A stretch of DNA of 12,432 nucleotides, taken from Aquimarina sp. (lineage in GTDB: Bacteria > Bacteroidota > Bacteroidia > Flavobacteriales > Flavobacteriaceae). Below are positions 6,778 through 12,432 of this stretch, in pieces. Both the position numbers and the translations under genes were made by a program. The stretch spans positions 1,902 through 14,333 of the forward strand of contig NZVW01000147.1 of NCBI GenBank assembly GCA_002697475.1. The letters are read 5' to 3'. Position 1 is the stretch's first letter, and every line of letters begins with the position of its first letter. The notes under the pieces are model-generated. The model did no database searches. It was not told where the DNA came from and was given only the letters and a program-made list of their open reading frames with translations.

Positions 6778-6778
6778 T

Positions 6779-7801
6779 ATGAGGAAATTAGTAAATAAAA
6801 TTATCTTCTTTTTAAATTCTCTGTTTGCGTTTGCATTACTGCTCTCGTACTTATTGCCGTATATTTCCCCTCAGTCTTTTTCGCTATTGTCTGTATTAAG
6901 TCTTGCGGTACCATTGTTGATTATCGCTAATTTTATATTCTTATTGTATTGGGTAGTGCAGTTAAATAAAAGGTTTTTATTATCCTTTTTAATTTTAATG
7001 TTAGGTATTAATCACATATCGTCATTATATAAGGTTTCTGGTACCTCAGAAGAAGATAATTTAGGTAGTATTTCTCTTTTAAGTTATAATGTGCATAGTT
7101 TTAATCGATTTGACTGGATTAAGTCAGACAGTATACCTCAGAATATTTCTAAATTGATTAAGGATGAGCGTCCGGACATTTTCTGTGCTCAGGAGTTTTA
7201 TAATAATCCTTATATAAATTTTAATCAATATACATACGAGTATCAGGATTTTAATAATGATAACGGAGAGCTGGCACTTGTTATATTTTCCAAGTACCCC
7301 ATAATTAATAAAGGTTCTCTGAAGTTTAAGAAAACTGCCAATAATATCATCTTTGCGGATATTAAGGTGAATAAGGATACTGTTAGGGTGTACAATGTCC
7401 ACTTACAATCGCATAAAATTAATCCAGATCGAGAGGTTTTGGCAAAGGAAGATTCGCAAAAGCTATTGCAGCGCATGCAGGTGTCTTTTAAAAAACAACA
7501 GGAGCAAGCAGAGATGTTATCTGCACATATGGATGCATCACCTTACAGAAATATAGTAATGGGAGATTTTAATAACTCGGCATTTTCTTATGTATATAAC
7601 CTTATTAAATCCAAAAATCTAAGAGATTCTTTCAAAGTAGCAGGTGAGGGGTTTGGTAAAACATTTGAATTTGACTTATTTCCACTAAGGATTGACTTTA
7701 TACTAGTCGATAAAGATTTTGAAGTATTGAATTTTAAAACTTTTGATGAACAATTTTCTGATCATTATCCTATATCTTCAAGAATACGACTAGCTAAATA
7801 A
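6779..7801 (+). CDS. Membrane-anchored endonuclease/exonuclease/phosphatase-fold hydrolase
   Basis: This 340-residue protein has three hydrophobic helices at about 8-29, 35-60 and 66-84, followed by an EEP (DNase I-like) domain from about 97. All metal and catalytic landmarks are present: N104 in LSYNVHSF, E139 in DIFCAQEF, H208 in VYNVHLQS, D263 and N265 in VMGDFNN, D306 in LRIDFILVD, and D328-H329 in FSDHYPI. EEP enzymes hydrolyse phosphodiesters or phosphomonoesters in nucleic acids, lipids or inositides. The substrate here is unknown. The odd number of helices would place the domain on the opposite side from the N terminus, so a periplasmic site is plausible if the N terminus is inside. 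It is the last gene of the plus-strand run. Its final four codons overlap the converging DUF6122 gene. Confidence 0.9.
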   Translation: MRKLVNKIIFFLNSLFAFALLLSYLLPYISPQSFSLLSVLSLAVPLLIIANFIFLLYWVVQLNKRFLLSFLILMLGINHISSLYKVSGTSEEDNLGSISLLSYNVHSFNRFDWIKSDSIPQNISKLIKDERPDIFCAQEFYNNPYINFNQYTYEYQDFNNDNGELALVIFSKYPIINKGSLKFKKTANNIIFADIKVNKDTVRVYNVHLQSHKINPDREVLAKEDSQKLLQRMQVSFKKQQEQAEMLSAHMDASPYRNIVMGDFNNSAFSYVYNLIKSKNLRDSFKVAGEGFGKTFEFDLFPLRIDFILVDKDFEVLNFKTFDEQFSDHYPISSRIRLAK

Positions 7802-8110
7802 CCCCATCATTATACAGTCTAAAGTATCCGTGAGTATATGCCAGAGTAGCCCTATGCCTAGCCATCTTGTTTTTTTGGGTATAAGCAAAGCTACATAAAT
7901 AAGTATCGCTACGTAGGAATGTAATGGATGATAATTTATGCTACACCGATTAGCATCAAATATGGGAGTGGCTAATAGATGATCCAGATCTATAAGCATC
8001 CCTGCTAAAAAGAAAAGATATAATGGTCTCCATTGATGTTTGTATATGAAAACTAATACGATTAGCGGTACTATAAAGTGGAATCCGTAATGGATGCAAA
8101 ACCGTAACAT
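7790..8110 (-). CDS. DUF6122 family small membrane protein
   Basis: This 106-residue protein has four hydrophobic segments and a conserved-looking set of polar residues: DLDHLLA at about 42-48, PIFDANRCSINYHPLHSY at about 50-67, and HILTDTLDC near the C terminus. The Asp/His pattern inside membrane helices recalls YdjM/DUF457-type inner-membrane proteins predicted to bind metal. That is a resemblance, not a proven relation. The pattern fits DUF6122, whose function is unknown. Its ATG overlaps the upstream WbqC stop by one base on the minus strand (TAATG), which suggests translational coupling. Its stop codon lies inside the end of the converging EEP gene. Confidence 0.82.
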   Translation of the reverse strand: MLRFCIHYGFHFIVPLIVLVFIYKHQWRPLYLFFLAGMLIDLDHLLATPIFDANRCSINYHPLHSYVAILIYVALLIPKKTRWLGIGLLWHILTDTLDCIMMGLFS

Positions 8111-8736
8111 TAAAAGATGTTTTGATCTTCTAAATAGGACAGTGCATTAGTCCCTTCATTGAATAACAAGTCCAGTATAGAAAGGTTGCTGATAAAACCG
8201 TATTTGTCAGCAAACACTTGATGATAGGTTTCTAAATTATATGCTTTCTCTTTTTTTGCTTCAACTAAAAAACGCAAGTCTTTCATATCATTAGGCTCTC
8301 TGATAAATTCCGTTGTTTTCATAAACGAAATATCCATCTGAAGACAACTTTCAATCGCCTCCATGCATTGATAGTTAAAATCTAATAAGAATTCCTGTTT
8401 GGATTCAAAAAGATGAATGAGTTCATCTTCATAAAATTCAAAAAAAGGAGAGGTTCTGTAGGCTGCTTCCATAGATTTCCAATGCTGGGGTTGCCAGGGG
8501 AAATCATTTTCAATCTTTACATCTTTATAAAGTTGACGACCTTCTTTATTTCCGGTATGTTTTATAGGGATAGATAGCGATAGTTTTCCATTGGCACCAT
8601 AGATATAGGTACGATTCCTATAGGTTTGTTTTTGATAATTATCCTCATTCTCAAAAAAAACGGTACCGGCTTTGGCTTTAGCTACATATTGTGCTATACA
8701 GCCAAAATACATAGGGTGTAAAAGTATATTTTCCAT
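8110..8736 (-). CDS. WbqC family protein
   Basis: This 208-residue soluble protein has the WbqC-like pattern: an N-terminal HPMYFGCIAQYVAKA segment, the FFENEDNYQKQTYRNR region at about 27-42, a LSIPIKHTGN strand, and WQPQHWKSMEAAYRTSPFF at about 81-99. WbqC homologues occur in O-antigen clusters and are thought to act in sugar or amino-acid transfer chemistry, but the reaction is not established. In Flavobacteriaceae the gene commonly sits next to lepB outside any polysaccharide cluster, as here, so a glycan role should not be assumed. It begins 21 bases after lepB, in the same direction, and shares one base with the DUF6122 start. No signal peptide or membrane segment is visible. The family call is solid. 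The function is open. Confidence 0.87.
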   Translation of the reverse strand: MENILLHPMYFGCIAQYVAKAKAGTVFFENEDNYQKQTYRNRTYIYGANGKLSLSIPIKHTGNKEGRQLYKDVKIENDFPWQPQHWKSMEAAYRTSPFFEFYEDELIHLFESKQEFLLDFNYQCMEAIESCLQMDISFMKTTEFIREPNDMKDLRFLVEAKKEKAYNLETYHQVFADKYGFISNLSILDLLFNEGTNALSYLEDQNIF

Positions 8737-8757
8737 AAGGACTAATGTTATTAATCT

Positions 8758-10323
8758 TTATGCTTTTTTCTTTCTTTTTCTAAACTGTGAATACGCCAGA
8801 TAAATCCCTAAAGCAACTAGGAAATATACAAAATAGGATACTGGTTTACCGTTACCACCAACTGTAGTAAATAAACGCTCCCATCGGATTTTATTCATTA
8901 ATCCTTTGGCATTACTATCCCAGCTAAACCATATAAATACAGGCTTACCAACGATATGGGTTTCTGGTACATATCCCCAGTAACGGCTATCTTCACTATT
9001 ATGACGGTTATCACCCATCATCCAGTAATAATTCTGTTTAAAGGTGTAAGAGTCTAAAGGCTCTCCGTTTAATAATACCTGATTTCCGTTTACAGAAAGT
9101 TTATTATCAATGCCCATTTCTGAGCCCTCATAAACTTCAATGATTCTTCGGTATAAAGAAAAACTTTTAAGATCCATCTTTACTGTTTTTCCTTCTTCCG
9201 GGATATAGATAGGTCCAAAGTTATCTCTGTTCCAGTTTACTTTTCCATTATTAGGAAAAATAGAAGGATCTTTTGTGGTGCTAACATTTCGTGTAAGAGA
9301 TTCAATATTAGGATGGTTTCTAAACTTAGCAGCATTTTCATCTGTTAGTAAAGCTGTCACTGTGTTTTGTGCGGTGTAACCAAATTCATTTGCTTTAATC
9401 CTATACCTATCATATAGATTATCGTAACTGAAATTTTGAAGCCCTTTAGTCTTACCTGTATAAGAAAACTGCAGTTGCGCTCTGTCAGGTAATTCATTCT
9501 GTTCTCCATTGATATATACATATCCGTCTTTTAATGAAAGACTATCTCCAGGTACACCTACACAACGTTTTACATAGTTTGATTTTTTATCAATGGGTTT
9601 ATAAACGGAGATATTAGATTTATCAAAGAAGAAACGTAAGGTATCATTAGGTAAACTAAACACCACAATATCATTTCTCTTAATATCCTGAAATCCGGGT
9701 AATCTAAAATACGGATATTGAGGTTTGGCTAAGTAAGACTTTGTTTTTACCACAGGTATCGTGTCGTGTACCATAGGAAACGATACTGCTGTCATTGGTG
9801 TTCTGGCACCATAATGGAACTTACTAACAAACAGGAAATCACCTACTAATAAAGTTCTTTCTAAGGATCCTGTAGGTATCGTATATGGTTGCATAAAATA
9901 GGTATGCACCAGGGTAGCAGCAATTACTGCAAACAATATAGAGCTGATCCATTCTCCGGCAGCAGTTCTTGGTTTTAAATCCCGATTTTCAATATACTGA
10001 ACGTCAACTGCATAATTTATATAGTAGATGTAAAATCCTAGAGTTACAATTACAAGTATGGTATCTTGTGTACTGTTTCTGCCAAAACTGCGAATAGTTT
10101 CTACCCAGATAATAGGTAGCATAATGACATTAATAACAGGTATAAACAGCAGAATTACCCACCACCAGGGTCTGTTGATGATTTTCATTAAAACTACAGC
10201 GTTGTACACCGGGACTAGAGCTTCCCAGGCTTTGCGTCCTGCTTTAGTATATAATTTCCAGGTCCCTGCAAAATGTATTACCTGAAGTATCAGGAAAAAT
10301 AATAACCATTCAGTAAGTGTCAT
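8758..10323 (-). CDS. lepB: Signal peptidase I, enlarged Bacteroidota form
   Basis: Signal peptidase I removes signal peptides from proteins exported by Sec or Tat, with its active site on the periplasmic face. This 521-residue form is much longer than the E. coli enzyme (324). Residues 1-110 hold three hydrophobic helices (about 4-22, 53-72, 86-105) of a DUF5684-like module. A fourth helix (124-144) leads straight into the catalytic region PTGSLERTL with nucleophile S153. The general base is K252 in VKRCVGVPGDSL. Box E, GDNRHNSEDSRYWG, starts at 437, so about 170 residues are inserted between box D and box E. A last helix (about 494-511) and a basic tail end the protein. All catalytic residues are intact. 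The gene lies 48 bases after dapB. No promoter is evident in that gap, so co-transcription is likely. Confidence 0.95.
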   Translation of the reverse strand: MTLTEWLLFFLILQVIHFAGTWKLYTKAGRKAWEALVPVYNAVVLMKIINRPWWWVILLFIPVINVIMLPIIWVETIRSFGRNSTQDTILVIVTLGFYIYYINYAVDVQYIENRDLKPRTAAGEWISSILFAVIAATLVHTYFMQPYTIPTGSLERTLLVGDFLFVSKFHYGARTPMTAVSFPMVHDTIPVVKTKSYLAKPQYPYFRLPGFQDIKRNDIVVFSLPNDTLRFFFDKSNISVYKPIDKKSNYVKRCVGVPGDSLSLKDGYVYINGEQNELPDRAQLQFSYTGKTKGLQNFSYDNLYDRYRIKANEFGYTAQNTVTALLTDENAAKFRNHPNIESLTRNVSTTKDPSIFPNNGKVNWNRDNFGPIYIPEEGKTVKMDLKSFSLYRRIIEVYEGSEMGIDNKLSVNGNQVLLNGEPLDSYTFKQNYYWMMGDNRHNSEDSRYWGYVPETHIVGKPVFIWFSWDSNAKGLMNKIRWERLFTTVGGNGKPVSYFVYFLVALGIYLAYSQFRKRKKKA

Positions 10324-10371
10324 TTTCTATTTTTTTAAATAAGTAGTGTTTTATAACTATTTGTTACAAGA

Positions 10372-11070
10372 TTATAGTCCTAAAACATCTTTCATTGTAT
10401 AAATACCAGTTTTATCTTTTAACCATTCAGCTGCAACCACAGCACCTAATGCAAACCCAGATCTGTTATGGGCAGTATGTTTGATTTCTATTTCATCCAC
10501 TTCAGAGCTGTAGGTCACAGTATGAGTCCCTGGAACGTTTTCAATTCGTTTTGCTGTGATTGCAATAGTACTTTCATCTCCCTGATCAAGATTCCATTTT
10601 TCTTTTGCAGAATTTTCAATAATACCTTCTGCTAGTGTTATCGCTGTGCCGCTAGGCGCATCCAGTTTTTGAGTGTGATGAATTTCTTCCATAGTCACAG
10701 TATAGTCTGCAACTCCATTCATCATTTTCGCCAATTTTTTGTTCAGCTCAAAAAAAAGGTTCACACCTAAACTATAATTTGAAGCATAGATAAAGGCACC
10801 TGCTTTTTCTTTACATAATTGTACTACTTCATCGTATCGTTCTAACCATCCTGTTGTTCCTGAAACTACCGGTACACCTGATGTTATGCATTTGGTAATA
10901 TTATTAACTGCGGCAGATGGAACACTAAAGTCTATAGCCACGTCAACACCAGAAAGATCATAATCACTATCATCTTTATCTACCGTAAGAACTATTTTGT
11001 GACCTCGGTCTGTTGCTATTTTTTCAATGGTTTTACCCATTTTACCATAACCGAGAAGTGCAATATTCAT
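10372..11070 (-). CDS. dapB: 4-hydroxy-tetrahydrodipicolinate reductase
   Basis: DapB reduces 4-hydroxy-tetrahydrodipicolinate with NAD(P)H in the diaminopimelate/lysine pathway and so supplies both peptidoglycan and protein synthesis. The 232 residues are somewhat shorter than the E. coli enzyme (273), as is usual in Bacteroidota. Visible landmarks are the Rossmann loop GYGKMG (7-12), SGTTGW (70-75), the catalytic EEIHHTQKLDAPSGTA segment with H131-H132 and K135, and a late GTHTVTY. The gene starts 14 bases after the DUF5683 stop and is followed by lepB, inside a run that begins with parB upstream. It is the only amino-acid biosynthesis gene here, so regulation by lysine is not suggested by the context. 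No lysine riboswitch precedes it. Confidence 0.96.
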   Translation of the reverse strand: MNIALLGYGKMGKTIEKIATDRGHKIVLTVDKDDSDYDLSGVDVAIDFSVPSAAVNNITKCITSGVPVVSGTTGWLERYDEVVQLCKEKAGAFIYASNYSLGVNLFFELNKKLAKMMNGVADYTVTMEEIHHTQKLDAPSGTAITLAEGIIENSAKEKWNLDQGDESTIAITAKRIENVPGTHTVTYSSEVDEIEIKHTAHNRSGFALGAVVAAEWLKDKTGIYTMKDVLGL

Positions 11071-11084
11071 AATCTTTTTAATTT

Positions 11085-11672
11085 CTAGAAGCTATAACTT
11101 AATGATAATCCGTAATTCGGTTTAGCATTAAGATCATTAAAATTCATTTTAGGTCGTAAAGACAAGTCATCAGAGATATTATATTGCTGTAAATGCGCTG
11201 TTACGTTAGCATCGACAATATTTAATATGTATAATCCTGCAGTTACCAGAAGCGCAAGCTCTGCATCTCGTCTAAAACGTCTTTGAAGGTCAATTAACTG
11301 ATCATCAGAAAGATTTGGGAACTCAAGATTTAGAGGATTTTCTCCTGCCAATCTCGCTTTATAAACGTCCCTAAGATCTTTATATTGATTATTGTTTTGT
11401 AAGTAAAAATATACTCCCGTTCCCAGAGCTCCGTAAACTATAGGAATTTTCCAGTATTTTTTTGTATAGGCTTGCCCTAAGCCTGGCAACACCGCCGAAT
11501 AAAAAGCAGCCCTAGCAGGTGCTAGGGGCTCATAAGGGGTTGTTTTTTTTTCTTTCTTCTTTTTTACCGCAACTTCTTCTGTAGTAATCTTAAGTTCATC
11601 ATCTTCCTGACTAAAAACAGAAGTAGCTAATAAGCTAATGAAGATAAAAATATAGAATGCACTATTTTTCAC
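11085..11672 (-). CDS. DUF5683 domain-containing exported protein
   Basis: This 195-residue protein has a Sec signal peptide (1-21, likely cut VFS|Q). A Lys-rich, low-complexity stretch follows at 37-43, then the DUF5683 core ARAAFYSAVLPGLGQAY (54-70), hydrophobic segments at about 75-92 and 138-154, and a C-terminal GLSLSYSF ending in phenylalanine. The LPGLGQ segment is typical of the family. The aromatic last residue recalls outer-membrane beta-strand ends, but the helical segments argue against a simple barrel, so location beyond export is uncertain. The start is GTG at 11670-11672. It overlaps the parB 3' end by 11 bases, and the signal peptide begins exactly there. An A9 run in codons 41-44 and a GC-rich hairpin at 11510-11527 lie in the gene. 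Function unknown. Confidence 0.85.
   Translation of the reverse strand: MKNSAFYIFIFISLLATSVFSQEDDELKITTEEVAVKKKKEKKTTPYEPLAPARAAFYSAVLPGLGQAYTKKYWKIPIVYGALGTGVYFYLQNNNQYKDLRDVYKARLAGENPLNLEFPNLSDDQLIDLQRRFRRDAELALLVTAGLYILNIVDANVTAHLQQYNISDDLSLRPKMNFNDLNAKPNYGLSLSYSF
11510..11527 (-). repeat. GC-rich 8-bp inverted repeat inside the DUF5683 gene
   Basis: CCCTAGCA (11510-11517) and TGCTAGGG (11520-11527) are perfect inverted complements separated by GG. In RNA this would give a 7-pair stem with a 4-base loop. Read on the minus strand, CTGC and then five T follow the stem, so it resembles a weak intrinsic terminator within codons 48-54 of the gene. Function is inferred only. Confidence 0.45.
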
Positions 11673-12432
11673 TATTGATAAGTTTCTTTAATCTTTTAAA
11701 ATCCTCTTCAGAAGAAAATGGGATGATAAGTTTTCCTTTTCCGTTAGGTGAAACTTTAATATCAATCTTAGCCCCAAAGTACTCTGCAAAATCTTTCATG
11801 CCACCTGAAATATATTCTGGTATTTTAGTAGTAGTAGCAGATGTCTTGGTTGTTTTCTCCGTTGATTTTTCACTTAAAGACCTAACAATTTCTTCAGTGT
11901 TACGCACACTTAGAGATTCTCCTATAATTTTTTCATAAATCTCTAATTGTTTTTGTTGGTCATCTACATTTATCAAAGCTCTACCGTGTCCCATAGAGAT
12001 AAAACCGTCTCGCATTCCTGTTTGGATAATCGGATCCAGTTTTAAAAGACGAAGATAGTTAGCAATCGTAGAACGTTTTTTTCCTACCCGATCACTTAAT
12101 TGCTCCTGGGTAAGCTCAATTTCATCCATTAAGCGTTGATAAGATAATGCGATTTCAATAGGGTCAAGATCCTGACGCTGAATATTCTCCACAAGAGCCA
12201 TAGTCAAAGACTCCTGATCGTTTGCTATTCTTATATAAGATGGAATAGTTTTAAGTCCCGCTAATTTTGAAGCACGGTAACGTCTCTCTCCGGATACTAA
12301 TTGATATTTATTAAAATCAAGCTTACGTACAGTTATAGGTTGTATAACTCCTACTTCCTTGATAGAAGTTGCCAGCTCGCGTAGGGTTTCATCATTAAAA
12401 CTTGTACGAGGTTGAAAAGGGTTTACATCTAT
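11662..12432 (-). CDS. parB: Chromosome partitioning protein ParB, N-terminus missing
   Basis: ParB is a CTP-dependent DNA clamp that loads at parS, spreads around the origin region, and works with the ParA ATPase in chromosome segregation. The frame is open from the right edge, giving 256 residues. About 40 N-terminal residues lie outside the window. Visible are NPFQPR (4-9), the CTP-binding GERRYRA (48-54, bases 12271-12291) and ENIQRQDLDPIE (82-93). A helix-turn-helix follows (LTQEQLSDRVGKKRSTIANYL, starting at 107), and a C-terminal dimerisation segment ends in LKKLINSEK. An internal TTG/ATG near 12207 is not the start, because the conserved CTP-binding region lies upstream of it in the same frame. 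parA would be expected just beyond the edge. Its stop overlaps the GTG of the DUF5683 gene by 11 bases, suggesting coupling. Confidence 0.95.
   Translation of the reverse strand: MDVNPFQPRTSFNDETLRELATSIKEVGVIQPITVRKLDFNKYQLVSGERRYRASKLAGLKTIPSYIRIANDQESLTMALVENIQRQDLDPIEIALSYQRLMDEIELTQEQLSDRVGKKRSTIANYLRLLKLDPIIQTGMRDGFISMGHGRALINVDDQQKQLEIYEKIIGESLSVRNTEEIVRSLSEKSTEKTTKTSATTTKIPEYISGGMKDFAEYFGAKIDIKVSPNGKGKLIIPFSSEEDFKRLKKLINSEK

Noticed and set aside
11533..11541. Nine-base homopolymer in the DUF5683 gene as a phase-variable switch
   Set aside because: It encodes a Lys-rich low-complexity stretch in an AT-rich genome. One tract of nine A/T in a conserved single-copy gene is weak evidence for phase variation.
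11748..11754. Possible parS half-site GTGAAAC in parB
   Set aside because: Only one half matches the TGTTTCACGTGAAACA-type palindrome and the other half is absent. A similar lone GTTTCAC near 903 in recF is also unpaired.
12199..12207. Internal TTG/ATG near 12207 as the start of parB
   Set aside because: The same frame stays open to the window edge and encodes the ParB CTP-binding GERRYRA box upstream of this point, so the gene is truncated by the window, not short.
1..12432. Hidden mobile element, defence system, toxin-antitoxin pair or CRISPR array
   Set aside because: No transposase, integrase, direct-repeat array, tRNA-linked boundary or compositional break is visible. Every gap over 60 bases was read, and every gene fits a core flavobacterial family.

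Overview
The window looks like chromosomal DNA from a member of the Flavobacteriaceae (phylum Bacteroidota). The base composition is AT-rich, genes are tightly packed, and Shine-Dalgarno sequences are mostly absent. At least one gene is preceded by a good match to the Bacteroidota -7 promoter element TAnnTTTG(C). The protein set also fits: a DUF5683 protein, a DUF6122 protein, a WbqC-family protein, an enlarged signal peptidase I and two Bacteroidota-style rhomboids. The genus cannot be resolved. I see no mobile element, tRNA, rRNA, CRISPR array or sign of recent transfer.

Layout. (1) Positions 1-1293, minus strand: recF (gap and recombination repair) followed by the start of a small lipoprotein gene cut by the left edge. 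(2) Positions 1294-1431: a divergent intergenic region with one recognisable promoter for the plus-strand genes. (3) Positions 1432-7801, plus strand: a long co-directional run of a membrane-anchored TPR protein, ribH (lumazine synthase), a 96-residue single-pass membrane protein, mutL, two rhomboid proteases and a membrane-anchored EEP-fold hydrolase. From mutL onward the gaps are only 1-2 bases. (4) Positions 7790-12432, minus strand: a second compact run transcribed in the order parB (start lost at the right edge), DUF5683 protein, dapB, lepB, WbqC-family protein, DUF6122 protein. The two runs converge with their last codons overlapping by 12 bp.

How the genes relate. They do not form one pathway. 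They combine DNA maintenance (RecF, MutL, ParB), vitamin and lysine/cell-wall precursor synthesis (RibH, DapB), and envelope protein handling (two rhomboids, signal peptidase I, a membrane TPR protein, the DUF5683 and DUF6122 proteins). From memory this gene order recurs in flavobacterial genomes, so the window is mainly conserved core chromosome and not an accessory island.

For a second look: a 14-bp perfect inverted repeat (extendable to 17 bp) inside the first codons of ribH, with a 9-bp perfect inverted repeat just before its start; a MutL whose C-terminal endonuclease motifs are all degraded; a small membrane protein likely to be mislabelled as a riboflavin synthase subunit because of its neighbour; an atypical GxSA active site in the second rhomboid; and a terminator-like GC-rich hairpin inside the DUF5683 gene. 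I found no convincing new multi-gene system.
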